A stretch of DNA of 64,000 nucleotides, from NCBI GenBank assembly GCA_937874185.1, contig CALNAK010000019.1, positions 226,938 through 290,937 on the forward strand, in the 5' to 3' direction. A program made the translations under genes and the position numbers. This DNA is from an uncultured Lactobacillus sp. (GTDB lineage Bacteria; Bacillota; Bacilli; Lactobacillales; Lactobacillaceae). Under the pieces are notes generated by a model. That model did not search any database. It was not told where the DNA came from and saw only the letters and a list, made by a program, of their open reading frames with translations. This document shows positions 7,181-15,899 of the stretch, one piece after another. Every line of letters begins with the position of its first letter. Position 1 is the stretch's first letter.

Positions 7181-8625
7181 TAATGTAACCCTCCTATAAA
7201 TTTATCGAACGCAGCTTGTCCTTGTTTGTCCCACTTGAAGACTCCTGCATCTTCAAGAACTCTGGCAAAAACTAAGCCTGTTTCTTTGTCCACAATTTTA
7301 TCCACATTATCGGAAGTAAAATCATATTTATCTTTTAATTTATCAGCCCAAACCTTGTGGTAAGCCTCCATTTGATTTGGTTCATTTAATAGATATTTAC
7401 CGACTTCATGAAGCTCAGTTTTCAAGCGAGCGGGTAAAATAGCACGTCCCATAACTTCAATCAAACCGATATTTTCTTTTTTGATGTGCTGAACATCTTG
7501 ATGTGGATGGAAAATTCCATCTGGGTATCTGGTAGATGTTTGGTTATCACGCAAAACGATATCCAAAATATAGTTAGCACCGTCACGATGAGCGATTGGT
7601 GTAACTGTGTGGTGACGAATTCCATCGGTGTAGGCACGAATATCAACTGATTCGTCAGAATAGTTTTTCCAATTCTCGTGAATCAGAGTTGCTGCTTGAA
7701 TTAATTTTTCAGGGTCCTGGCTAATTAAACGGATAGTTGATAGTGGCCACTTAACGATTCCAGCTTTAACATCAGGAATATTCAGGTTAATATTGCGCAC
7801 GATTGGTGCTTTCATCATTGGAAAATCGTGTTTACCACCTTGATAATGATCATGGCTAAGCATTGAGCCACCAACAATTGGTAAATCAGCGTTACTTCCG
7901 ACAAAGTATTGTGGGAAAATTTTCGTAATTTCTAATAGGTTGTTAAAAGTGTGTTGATTGATGATCATTGGTTGATGAACTGTGTTCAAGAAAATTGCGT
8001 GTTCACTGAAATAGGCATAAGGGGAATATTGAAAGCCCCAAGTCTCACCACTGAGCATGAAGCGGATAACTCGGTGATTACTTCTAGCTGGATAACCCAA
8101 ACGTCCGAGGTAACCTTCATTTTCTAAGCAAAGTTGGCATTTAGGATAACCAGTTTGTTTTTGTTTGCCCGCTGCAGCGATTGCTTTTGGGTCTTTTTCT
8201 GGTTTGGAAAGGTTGATTGTAATTTCCAAATTACCATAATCTGTCGCAACGTCGTAAGAAATATTTTTAGCAATAGCTTTAACTTTAATGTAGTCATTAT
8301 CTTGACTTAACTGATAAAAATAGTCCGTTGCTTTTTGGGGATCATCTTGATATAAATCCCAGAATTTATCATTAACTTTTGAAGGTAGGGGAGTTAAGAA
8401 GTCCATCAATTGGTCATTGAGGATTTCTTTAGCTGTCTGGTTATCTTCAATTTTATTATTGATGATAGCTGTTTGAATTAGAACAGATTTAACATCTGTT
8501 GAATCTTGATGATTATCATCACCAACTAAAGCACAGATTCGGTTATATAAATAAACTCGGTCTAATTCTTGATAGTCGTTATCACCATTGATTATTTGAT
8601 CGACAAAGTTATCGACACAAGACAT
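7180..8625 (-). CDS. galT: UDP-glucose--hexose-1-phosphate uridylyltransferase, Firmicute class
   Basis: 481 residues, the length of the class II GalT typical of Gram-positive bacteria. It exchanges UMP between UDP-glucose and galactose-1-phosphate in the Leloir pathway. The active-site region SHDHYQGG is present near residue 256-263, and CQLCLENEGYLGR lies near 160-172. The start codon abuts the galK stop, and the stop overlaps galR, so all three are cotranslated. No galE or galM is present in the cluster; they must be encoded elsewhere. Confidence 0.95.
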   Translation of the reverse strand: MSCVDNFVDQIINGDNDYQELDRVYLYNRICALVGDDNHQDSTDVKSVLIQTAIINNKIEDNQTAKEILNDQLMDFLTPLPSKVNDKFWDLYQDDPQKATDYFYQLSQDNDYIKVKAIAKNISYDVATDYGNLEITINLSKPEKDPKAIAAAGKQKQTGYPKCQLCLENEGYLGRLGYPARSNHRVIRFMLSGETWGFQYSPYAYFSEHAIFLNTVHQPMIINQHTFNNLLEITKIFPQYFVGSNADLPIVGGSMLSHDHYQGGKHDFPMMKAPIVRNINLNIPDVKAGIVKWPLSTIRLISQDPEKLIQAATLIHENWKNYSDESVDIRAYTDGIRHHTVTPIAHRDGANYILDIVLRDNQTSTRYPDGIFHPHQDVQHIKKENIGLIEVMGRAILPARLKTELHEVGKYLLNEPNQMEAYHKVWADKLKDKYDFTSDNVDKIVDKETGLVFARVLEDAGVFKWDKQGQAAFDKFIGGLH

Positions 8626-9809
8626 TATTTTTCCACCTTTGAAATTGAGATTTCACTTGGTCCGTTTGAGATTTCAGCGATATAGAAGTCGGCTTCGTAA
8701 CCAATTTTTTCTTTATAAATTTTACCAACATTAATTTGGAAGTCGTCAATTTTATCTTTATCGACAATTGCGATGGCACAACCACCGAAGCCGGCACCGA
8801 CCATTCGAGCACCCAGAACACCATCTTGTTCCCAGGCAGCTTCTACTAAGGTATCAAGTTCAATTCCAGTGACCTCATAGTCATAGTGAAGTGAGATGTG
8901 TGAGGCGTTGACCAATTTACCGAATTCAATAAGATTATTTTCCTTGAGATATTTGATTGCTTTAAGAGTTCTTTGATTTTCGAAAACAGCATGGCGAGCA
9001 CGACGAATCAAAATATCGTCATTGATCAAGTATGAATTACGATCGAATTCATCAATTGATAATTCACCAAGTGATTTAATATTGAGTTTGGTTTGAAGTA
9101 AAGCTAGGGCGGCTTCACATTGACTACGACGTTCATTATATTTTGAATCAGCTAAGGCGCGGTGCTTGTTGGTGTTCATGATGACAATCACGTTATTTCC
9201 CAATTCAACTGGGGCGTAGTGATATTCCATAGTGTTGGTATCCAAGAGGATGGCTTGGTTTTCTTTACCCATACCGACCGCAAATTGATCCATAATTCCT
9301 GAATTAACTCCAATAAAGTCATTTTCATCTTTTTGTCCCATTTTGACTAAATCGAGTTGGTCGATATTTAATGAGTAGGCATCGTTTAAAACAGTTCCCA
9401 TTAATAATTCGATGGATGCTGAAGAAGATAGACCAGCTCCATCAGGTAAATTTCCGTGAATATAAAGATTAAATCCGTGATCTAATTTGTGACCAGCTTG
9501 GGTAATGAAATAAATCATACCTTTAGGATAATTGGCCCAATCGTCCTCTTTTTTGTAGTCTAAGTCATCAAGTGAAAAGTCAATGATTCCCTTGTCTGGT
9601 AAGTTTTCTGAGAACATTTTTATTTTTCTGTCATTACGATTTCCGAAAGCAGCATAAGTTCCTAAACTAATAGCGCAAGGAAAAACATTTCCACCATTAT
9701 AGTCAGTATGTTCACCAATCAGATTAATTCGACCAGGTGAAAAAAATAATTTTTCGGCTTTTTCATTAAAAATATCTTGGTATCCTTTTAAAATATTCTT
9801 AGTATCCAT
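8625..9809 (-). CDS. galK: galactokinase
   Basis: 394 residues from ATG 9809; a longer frame begins at a TTG (9845) but GGGGAAT sits just ahead of 9809. It phosphorylates galactose at C1 with ATP, first committed step of the Leloir route. The galactokinase signature GRINLIGEHTDYNGG (26-40), the GHMP ATP-binding loop LPDGAGLSSSAS and the C-terminal GAGFGGCAIA motif are all intact. First gene of galKTR; a cre-like palindrome lies 40 bp upstream of the start. Confidence 0.95.
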   Translation of the reverse strand: MDTKNILKGYQDIFNEKAEKLFFSPGRINLIGEHTDYNGGNVFPCAISLGTYAAFGNRNDRKIKMFSENLPDKGIIDFSLDDLDYKKEDDWANYPKGMIYFITQAGHKLDHGFNLYIHGNLPDGAGLSSSASIELLMGTVLNDAYSLNIDQLDLVKMGQKDENDFIGVNSGIMDQFAVGMGKENQAILLDTNTMEYHYAPVELGNNVIVIMNTNKHRALADSKYNERRSQCEAALALLQTKLNIKSLGELSIDEFDRNSYLINDDILIRRARHAVFENQRTLKAIKYLKENNLIEFGKLVNASHISLHYDYEVTGIELDTLVEAAWEQDGVLGARMVGAGFGGCAIAIVDKDKIDDFQINVGKIYKEKIGYEADFYIAEISNGPSEISISKVEK

Positions 9810-9848
9810 AATAGATTCCCCATTTACTAAATATTTACTTAACAAGAA

Positions 9849-9862
9849 TGATAGCGCTTTCT
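9849..9862. promoter_or_regulatory. cre / LacI-family operator candidate upstream of galK
   Basis: TGATAGCGCTTTCT is a near match to the CcpA site TGWAANCGNTNWCA, centred on AGCGCT. GalR is also a LacI-family protein, so the site could serve either regulator. Confidence 0.55.
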
Positions 9863-9956
9863 GATGATTAAAACAAGTTTCAAAGATTTAAAAATATCAA
9901 TAAAATGTTATGATTATATGCAAGTATGTATTCATCGGGAAAAAAGAGGAAGATTA

Positions 9957-10823
9957 ATGAAAACGGCAGTTGTCACTGATACAGCATCGTACCTAACACC
10001 TGAGCAAATTAAGAAGTACAATATTACGGTCTTACCAATAACTGTTATTTTGGGAGACAAGCAATATAAGGAAACTGAAGAATTAACTGACGACAAATTT
10101 TATGACTATTTAAGAAATGAACCAGAGTTACCAACAACTTCCCAAGTATCATTGGGACAGATTCAAGAAGCATATGACCGCTTAGTAGATGAGGGCTACG
10201 ATACGATTATTTCAATTCATCTATCTTTGGGTATTACATCATTTATGGATAATTTAAGAATGTTTGTAAAAACATATGATAGAGCAACTATTTATCCATT
10301 TGATTCAATGGCCGCTAGTGCTGCTGAAGCTGACCTTTGTATGTTAGCTGGATCAATGGCACAAAAGGATATCGATCCTGAAGTTATTGTTTCAAAACTG
10401 ACTGAATTACGTGAATCAACTGATATTTACTTTGCGGTTAATGATTTGAAACACTTGAGCCGAACAGGTCGTTTAAGTAATCGTTCTGCAATTATCGGTA
10501 GTTTATTGGATGTGAAACCACTCTTAACCTTTAAAGATGGTAAAATTTTTGCCATTGGTAAAGAAAGAACTATGCATCGTGCATTTAGAATGATTTCACT
10601 TGAGATTCAAAAATACGTCGAAGAGCATCCTGATTATAAATTACACATTACAATTGTTGATTCTAATAACCGTGAGATGTTGGCTAAATGGGTAAATGAT
10701 TTCACAGAAGTTTTCCCTGATGCTAGAATCTCTCAAAGTCATTTAGGACCAGCTATTAGTGTTCACACTGGTGAAAAGACTATGGGTGTTGTTTGGGACA
10801 AGGACCTTTTAAATGAAAACTAG
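9957..10823 (+). CDS. DegV family fatty-acid-binding protein
   Basis: 288 residues from ATG 9957 (AAGAGGAAG just upstream); the longer frame runs back into the gal promoter region. DegV proteins are FakB-type carriers that hold an acyl chain for the FakA kinase so that exogenous fatty acids can enter phospholipid synthesis. Visible features: TDTASYLTPE near the N-terminus, the PTTSQVS loop near residue 60, SLGITSF, and the RTGRLSN segment around residue 165. The downstream glyoxalase-like gene overlaps its last codons, indicating an operon. Which DegV paralogue this is cannot be told. Confidence 0.9.
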   Translation: MKTAVVTDTASYLTPEQIKKYNITVLPITVILGDKQYKETEELTDDKFYDYLRNEPELPTTSQVSLGQIQEAYDRLVDEGYDTIISIHLSLGITSFMDNLRMFVKTYDRATIYPFDSMAASAAEADLCMLAGSMAQKDIDPEVIVSKLTELRESTDIYFAVNDLKHLSRTGRLSNRSAIIGSLLDVKPLLTFKDGKIFAIGKERTMHRAFRMISLEIQKYVEEHPDYKLHITIVDSNNREMLAKWVNDFTEVFPDARISQSHLGPAISVHTGEKTMGVVWDKDLLNEN

Positions 10824-11163
10824 AATTATGTTATACGTTGATGACGTTGATATGGGAGTTGAATTTTGGACAGATGAGTTCGGCGGCAAAGTTGTTGCCA
10901 GACAGACTCTTAATGGCGGTTATCAAAATGTGATTGTGGGAGTTTCAAATGAAGTGGAGTTATCCATTTTTCCTAAAGATTACATCAGAATTTATTCTCC
11001 AGAAGTACCAGAAACCGTACCATCATTGATGTTCTTCTCGGATGATTTCAACCATCTTCATGATGAATTGCTGAGTGCGGGTGAGATTACTGAGGTTAAT
11101 GGAACACTAACTTTCAACTTCCAAGATCCAGAAGGTAATTATTTTGTCGTTGCTAAGGCTTAA
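10813..11163 (+). CDS. glyoxalase/bleomycin-resistance fold protein
   Basis: 116 residues with the vicinal-oxygen-chelate layout: KTRIMLYVDDVDMGVEFWTD at the start and DPEGNYFVVA at the end, as in single-domain VOC proteins. The family contains metal-dependent lyases, dioxygenases and drug-binding proteins; the substrate cannot be inferred. The start overlaps the degV-like stop by 11 bases, so translation is coupled. A terminator follows at 11262. Confidence 0.8.
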   Translation: MKTRIMLYVDDVDMGVEFWTDEFGGKVVARQTLNGGYQNVIVGVSNEVELSIFPKDYIRIYSPEVPETVPSLMFFSDDFNHLHDELLSAGEITEVNGTLTFNFQDPEGNYFVVAKA

Positions 11164-11261
11164 TTGGATATAATAGTAACTGGACTACCTTTTCTAATAT
11201 CACAAAAGAAAAGAACAATACGTTTAACTCATTTCAAATAGTAAGTAAACGTATTAATGTA

Positions 11262-11308
11262 AAACAGCCACAATTCGTTTTTGGAATTGTGGCTGTTTTA
11301 TTATTTTT
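11262..11308. terminator. intrinsic terminator
   Basis: AAACAGCCACAATTC pairs with GAATTGTGGCTGTTT, followed by a T-rich tail. Its 3' part overlaps the end of the convergent kinase gene. A near copy of the hairpin is found at 12351. Just upstream, TTAACTCATTTCAAAT is a remnant of the repeat described at 12185. Confidence 0.8.
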
Positions 11309-11777
11309 TTAAAATAACGAGCTTACTGTTTGTGGATTTGTATTTGTTTATTAATTTAGCAGTATTTTTATCGTCATATGAATAGACGAATTTCAAAAAA
11401 TCCCAATAATCATGGTCGAAGTGTTCACTGAATTGTTGTGGCATTTCGGACCGATTATTTTGATCCATGTGATAGTCTAAAGAGCGTTTGATGACTCGAT
11501 AGACTGCCTTATATTTATTGATTTTCAACCAGATGATGACATCAGCTTGAGGTAAACGATTAGAAAATGTTCCTCCATAATTGCCATCGATAATCCAATT
11601 ATCTTGTTGCATAAATTCTTTTTGATATTCAGAGAACCAGTCTTTGGCGTGGTTTGAATAATCAGTCGTGTGCCAAATACTATCTAAGTGTAATAGGGGA
11701 TAATGGGTTATTTCTGCTATTTTTTTGGACAGTGTTGATTTACCACTGCCACTTCTACCAATGATAACGATACGCAT
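11301..11777 (-). CDS. P-loop kinase-like protein, FlaR/topology-modulation family
   Basis: 158 residues. The Walker A motif GRSGSGKST (7-15) opens the protein, LLHLDSIWH follows and WIIDGNY marks the second conserved block, as in the small adenylate-kinase-like proteins annotated as DNA topology modulation protein FlaR. The true activity is not established; most are probably small-molecule kinases. Monocistronic, with good spacing to its neighbours. The C-terminal KK-stop lies inside the shared terminator, which is unusual but harmless. Confidence 0.75.
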   Translation of the reverse strand: MRIVIIGRSGSGKSTLSKKIAEITHYPLLHLDSIWHTTDYSNHAKDWFSEYQKEFMQQDNWIIDGNYGGTFSNRLPQADVIIWLKINKYKAVYRVIKRSLDYHMDQNNRSEMPQQFSEHFDHDYWDFLKFVYSYDDKNTAKLINKYKSTNSKLVILKK

Positions 11778-12184
11778 AATATCACCTCAGTTGATTTGAT
11801 AAAGAAAGTATAGTCTTTAATTGATTATTAATATGTTTTAAAACTAAATTTATATTAAATTAGGGAAGATGTGTTATAGTATTCGAATGTCATTCCGACG
11901 GTTCATATCAAAAATGATATTGAACCAGCATTTACCCTTAATTGAACCTACACAGGTTAAAAGTTTTGATGATGGATTTTATGTTTACCCGGAAGGCTTT
12001 AGATTTTTTCAAATTAAACAATTATCTGATTGAATTACCTGACTTAGAGATTCATCTGGCATTGAGGGATGTTTTTAATTGTTTGGTTTGAAGTTATAAA
12101 ACCCAGTAGTGTTAAATATTCAACTTAGTTGGTATTATTCAACTCAAATTTTAAACGTACCTAATCGGGGGACGGCAAAACAAG

Positions 12185-12345
12185 AGAGTGCAGCAAGCCG
12201 TTTAGATTCTGAGCATTTGCAGGACTTCACGAATTATATGCGCCTTTTGCGTATGATTTGGGAAATTAGGCAAGCACAGGAATCTGGCTTGCGTAGCTCG
12301 TTTTAGATAGAGAGCAAAACAACATGGTTAGCTCTTTTCAAATAT
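12185..12345. repeat. dispersed GAGCATTTGC/long-hairpin repeat, copy 1
   Basis: Shares GAGCATTTGC, CACGAATTATA, TTTTGCGTATGATTTGGG and GAAAT(T/C)AGGCAA with copies at 26013 and 43085. The inner sequence can fold as TTATATGCGC/TTGCGTATGA. The 65-codon frame across it is an artefact of the repeat. Confidence 0.7.
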
Positions 12346-12350
12346 TAAAG

Positions 12351-12398
12351 TGAAACAGTCACAAATTCGTATTTTGAATTTGTGGCTGTTTTGCATTT
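12351..12398. terminator. intrinsic terminator
   Basis: AAACAGTCACAAATTC/GAATTTGTGGCTGTTT stem with a T-rich tail, a near duplicate of the terminator at 11262. Confidence 0.75.
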
Positions 12399-12533
12399 TT
12401 TAGAACTCTTTTAAACACTGTAAATCGTTTTGAATGGAATTTTACCGATATTGTCATATAGTATAGGTACATTAGAAAACGACAGTAGCAGCTACTTGCG
12501 ATTTTTGTTTGAAGATTATCGGAGATGAATATT

Positions 12534-13631
12534 ATGGTGAAATTATCAAATTACCACATTTATAAGTTAGATATTCCTTTAAAGAGACCGTTTATAACAA
12601 GTATCAGAACATCAAATAATTTAGTTGGAATTTTTTATCAAGTTGAATTAAGTGACGGAAGTATTGGTTATGGAGAATCTGCAGAAAACATCAAATTGAC
12701 TGGCGAAACTCGTGAAGATATGTATCAGTTCTCAGATTACTTCTTCACAGCACATTTACAAAAAGAAATTGAAGATACTTTAATAGATTTGCAGGAGTTG
12801 GAATCAAACGGTGCTGCTAGATATGGGATGGAAACGGCCATTTTGGATGCTGTTGCGAAAACTAAGTCTATTGAAATATCAGATGAACTTGATTTATCAC
12901 TAGGGAATCGAGTTTTAGAGAATGACACAACAATCAGTTTGTTGGGTGATGATGAAACAATTTTAGAAACTAAGCGGGTTTTGAAACGTGGATACCAGCA
13001 TATTAAATATAAAGTTGATAATGGCGATTCGGAAATACAACGTATCGTACAATTGGAAAAAATTATTCCAGATGATGTTTCAATCAGACTGGATCCCAAT
13101 CAGAGTTGGACTTATCAAGAAACTATCGATGCCATCAAAACTTTCGATGATTCCTCACTGAATGTCGAATTTATTGAGCAACCAGTTAAAGCTTCTATGT
13201 ATGAAGAAATGCGAAAAATTAGTTTTAAAACAACGATTCCGATTATTGCGGACGAATCAGTGTTCAATTTGACTGATGCTAAAAACGTGATTGAAAATGG
13301 ATATGGCACAGCAATCAATATTAAGTTGATTAAATGTGGCGGACCACTCGAGGCTATCGAAATTGCTAATTATGCCAAGCGGAAAGAAGTCGACTGTTTA
13401 TTTGGTTGTACAACTGAATCAAATGTTGCCATGACGATTGCATCATATTTGAGTGATGGACTTTCCAATGTGAAGTATATTGATTTGGACGGACTTGATT
13501 ATATTTCAGACAGTCCTTTTATCGGTGGAGTTGAAGATAAAAAGGGTCTGATCATGTTGCCACAGCAAGATATGGGCTTGGGAATCGACTTATTGAAGAA
13601 TAAAGCTAATAAATATATTACTGAATTTTAA
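12534..13631 (+). CDS. enolase-superfamily dipeptide epimerase (L-Ala-D/L-Glu type)
   Basis: 365 residues from ATG 12534 (GGAG ends 9 bases before); the ATG at 12525 directly touches the GGAG and is less likely. The superfamily racemises the alpha carbon of an acidic dipeptide, helping recycle cell-wall peptides. Catalytic features are intact: KxK (Lys158, Lys160), metal ligands Asp187 (DPNQ), Glu215 (EQP) and Asp240 (DES), and Lys264 in NIKLIKCGG. The GCTTES motif is typical of Ala-Glu epimerases. Stands alone between two repeat-rich gaps. Confidence 0.85.
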   Translation: MVKLSNYHIYKLDIPLKRPFITSIRTSNNLVGIFYQVELSDGSIGYGESAENIKLTGETREDMYQFSDYFFTAHLQKEIEDTLIDLQELESNGAARYGMETAILDAVAKTKSIEISDELDLSLGNRVLENDTTISLLGDDETILETKRVLKRGYQHIKYKVDNGDSEIQRIVQLEKIIPDDVSIRLDPNQSWTYQETIDAIKTFDDSSLNVEFIEQPVKASMYEEMRKISFKTTIPIIADESVFNLTDAKNVIENGYGTAINIKLIKCGGPLEAIEIANYAKRKEVDCLFGCTTESNVAMTIASYLSDGLSNVKYIDLDGLDYISDSPFIGGVEDKKGLIMLPQQDMGLGIDLLKNKANKYITEF

Positions 13632-13677
13632 AGATAGAAAATTTTGGATTCTTCCTTAAATTAGGTTAGTATAATGA

Positions 13678-14156
13678 TTCCGCTCTCCGCAAGAAAGGGA
13701 AAACGGCTGGAACATAGCGGGCACAACTTGAAATCAATTCCAAAGTTCGGAATTGTTTCCAAGATTGACCTTTCGCTAAATTAGCAAAGTACGCTAATTA
13801 AGAGAAACTTCGCTATTGAGCCATTTCTCTTTCTTACTCCGAGCTAGTTCGATTGTTGTAATCAGTTTGAATTTTAAATCAAAAACACTAATTCTAATTT
13901 CCCCCTGTAAAAATTATTTAGGGAGTAATAGAATTAGTGTTTTTGCTACGTCCATAAATGGGTCGATTCAAAAAATAAATAGGAAACTAGTCTGGAATGA
14001 AAAAACGATGGGCTCAATAGCCAAATTTGACTTAGCTGGTTGTACTTTGCCAGGTTAGTCAAAGGCCAAGCTTGTAGACAACAGGTTCATCGTTGACTTC
14101 AAGTTGTGCCGGCTATGTTCCAGCCCAATCGTCTTTTCATGGAAGGCGGAAATAAT
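13678..14156. repeat. ~480 bp composite repeat of two inverted cloverleaf arms
   Basis: Arm 1 (13678-13855) and arm 2 (13985-14156) are inverted relative to each other; the ends read ATTCCGCTCTCCGC and GCGGAAAT. Each arm has an outer stem and two inner hairpins. The middle holds CACTAATTCTA paired with TAGAATTAGTG around CCCCCT/AGGGAG. The reverse complement of the whole unit recurs at 32841-33310. No transposase. A frame of 80 codons across it resembles one in the second copy but reads through the stems and is probably not coding. Confidence 0.8.
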
Positions 14157-14158
14157 AT

Positions 14159-14527
14159 TTAACGATCAATAGAAATTTCAAATGAATTAATGTCACCACG
14201 ATATCTTGCTATCGAATACTCAACGGGTATTTTATTTTTAGCATATCCAACTGTGTGAAAATAAAAGATTGGATCATTTTCGTTGATATTTAACATGTCA
14301 GCAACTGTTTCATCAGCCGATTCTACTTCCAGTTTTCTGTGGACATTAATTACTGGATAACCTTCTTTTTCCAAAGCCGAATAGAGTGAGCCGTTTTCGA
14401 AATCAAAGGATTCTAATTTTGAAAAATACTTGAAAGGTAAATAACTAGTTACTAAAACGATTGGTTGGTTATCCGCATATCGTAATCGAATCAATTTAAT
14501 TACAAAATCAGTGGAATTGGAATTGTA
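14159..14527 (-). pseudogene. C-terminal fragment of a GntR/HutC-type regulator (UTRA domain)
   Basis: About 111-122 residues matching only the ligand-sensing UTRA half of GntR-family regulators: an IRLRYADNQPIVL start, LPFKYF, then the ending PIFYFHTVGYAKNKIPVEYS. The N-terminal winged helix is missing and an in-frame stop lies just upstream near 14530. The 3' end abuts the composite repeat at 14156. I read this as a decayed regulator; the sugar or amine target is unknown. Confidence 0.7.
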
Positions 14528-14743
14528 CTAATTTATTTCTTTCATGCGACAAATATCTGGCTTAATATTGTTGGAATCATTCTATTTGTAATTGGTTCTC
14601 TGGGGATGTTGCTCTTCGGCTACACGGGCTGGAAAGGGCAACAGAATATCAAAGCGGTTATCAAAGATTATGAAGACAAAATAGCCTATCTAAAAAAAAC
14701 TGGCAAAGTAAAAGTCAGTTTGAGTGATGGAAAACTAAATTAA
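14520..14743 (+). pseudogene. C-terminal fragment of a small membrane protein
   Basis: The + strand frame open from 14486 to the stop at 14741 encodes a hydrophobic segment (WLNIVGIILFVIG, LGMLLFG) followed by a charged tail (KDYEDKIAYLKKTG). There is no start codon with a ribosome-binding site, and the fragment runs straight into the regulator remnant. Probably the tail of a lost gene; the family is not recognised. Confidence 0.35.
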
Positions 14744-14796
14744 ATATATCCATACCCTTCATGTATTTTAAATAGTTAGAGATTAACTCAAATATA

Positions 14797-14848
14797 AAAA
14801 ATCCCCGTGAATTAAGATGAATGTCTTAATCCACGGGGATTTTTTAAT
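14797..14848. terminator. bidirectional terminator
   Basis: AAATCCCCGTG-ATTAAGA pairs with TCTTAAT-CCACGGGGATTT, ending in T6. Serves the fragment to the left and the small membrane gene to the right. Confidence 0.8.
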
Positions 14849-14869
14849 CTCTACTTAGAACTTTTTTGA

Positions 14870-15100
14870 TTATTTGATGTGATGTGCTGCTTTAGAACGT
14901 CGCTTTTTACGCCGATCCTGCCACCAAAGTAGCACGAACCAGATAATTGCTCCAAGCATCATTAACTCGGCTAAAGGAACCGTGTAAAAACCTGGTTCGT
15001 GAACTATGCCTTGTTTGTCCACGTAGACGAATAAGGTACCGATCCAGGGCAATACCAGTGCCATTACTACTAATAAACTTGGTGCCAAATATTTTCTCAT
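14870..15100 (-). CDS. small two-span membrane protein
   Basis: 76 residues with two hydrophobic segments (about 5-27 and 43-62), a short extracytoplasmic loop between them and a very basic C-terminus (QDRRKKRRSK), which predicts both ends inside. GGAG lies about 8 bases before the ATG. No recognised family. It precedes the convergent terminator at 14797 and follows the methyltransferase gene at a 37 bp gap, so the two may be cotranscribed. Confidence 0.6.
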   Translation of the reverse strand: MRKYLAPSLLVVMALVLPWIGTLFVYVDKQGIVHEPGFYTVPLAELMMLGAIIWFVLLWWQDRRKKRRSKAAHHIK

Positions 15101-15137
15101 AATACTGCTCCTTCGCTTAACACGATTAATACTTCAA

Positions 15138-15878
15138 TTACTTACGTACTTTAGTAGCAGAGACAATTAACATCATAGGACGTCTCAATTCATCTTTCAT
15201 ACCAGGAACTGATTTTATCAATCGTTCTGGTGGAGTTGGTTCAACAATTCCATTGATAGAAAAATTATTTTTGATCAAAGTATTAAGATAGGTAGTTAAA
15301 GTTTTGTGATACTTAATTACCTTTTGACCAAGAAAATCAGCTTCACGTTTGCCTTCAGAAAAATAATGATCAACTGGCCAACAAGTTATCTGTCCATTTT
15401 CGTCATAGAACCAATCTTGGTTTCCATAAGCTGTAAAAATCGGATGTTCGACTGAAAAAACGAAATTTCCGTTATCTGTCAAACAGTTATTAACTCTTTG
15501 ACAGATGTCGTTAAAGTCAGGCGTGTAGTGTAAGGCTAACGAACTGATAGCAACATCGAATGAATTTTTAGGAAAATTAATTTCTTCCATGGGCATTCTT
15601 TGATAATGGACATTTGAAAATTGATTCTTCTCTTCGGCAACCTTCAACATATTTTGTGAAAGGTCAATTCCAAGAACTGATTTAGCACCATTTTGAGCGG
15701 CATATTGAGTATGCCAACCAAAACCACAACCGATATCTAGGACTGATTTGTTAGTGAAATCGGGTAACGTCTTTTTAAAATCAGGCCATTCTCCGGCAGC
15801 TTTTAATCCCTCAACTGATCGAGGAAAATTGCTGTATGCTTTAAAGAATTCTGGGTCATCGTATTCATTTTCTTCCAT
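15138..15878 (-). CDS. class I SAM-dependent methyltransferase
   Basis: 246 residues. Motif I LDIGCGFGWHT (47-57) and the acidic GIDLSQNML block (residues 74-82) bind S-adenosylmethionine. The rest, including DVAISSLALHY, resembles UbiE/Methyltransf_11-type enzymes acting on small molecules. No substrate can be assigned. The start is 21 bases after the stop of the rRNA methyltransferase gene, same strand, so the two may form an operon. Confidence 0.85.
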   Translation of the reverse strand: MEENEYDDPEFFKAYSNFPRSVEGLKAAGEWPDFKKTLPDFTNKSVLDIGCGFGWHTQYAAQNGAKSVLGIDLSQNMLKVAEEKNQFSNVHYQRMPMEEINFPKNSFDVAISSLALHYTPDFNDICQRVNNCLTDNGNFVFSVEHPIFTAYGNQDWFYDENGQITCWPVDHYFSEGKREADFLGQKVIKYHKTLTTYLNTLIKNNFSINGIVEPTPPERLIKSVPGMKDELRRPMMLIVSATKVRK

Positions 15879-15899
15879 CTTTATCAGATCCTTAGTTGG

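Larger units (their letters stand above)
11778..12533. other. 755 bp intergenic stretch with gene remnants and repeat
   Basis: No convincing gene. Short frames at 11887-12033 (48 codons) and 11969-12091 (40 codons, ending in an ELPDLEIHLALRDVF-like helix) overlap in different frames and lack ribosome-binding sites; they may be remnants of a decayed gene. From about 12185 the sequence belongs to a dispersed repeat family, and a terminator follows at 12351. Confidence 0.5.

Noticed and set aside
9810..9845. N-terminal extension of galK from TTG 9845
   Set aside because: The internal ATG at 9809 has a GGGGAAT site and matches the usual galactokinase start.
12109..12306. 65-codon + frame
   Set aside because: Falls inside the dispersed GAGCATTTGC repeat; other copies do not keep the frame.
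13816..14058. 80-codon frame in the composite repeat, and its 60-codon relative at 32993-33175
   Set aside because: Similarity comes from the repeat DNA itself; the frames cross the stem sequences, differ in length, and lack ribosome-binding sites.
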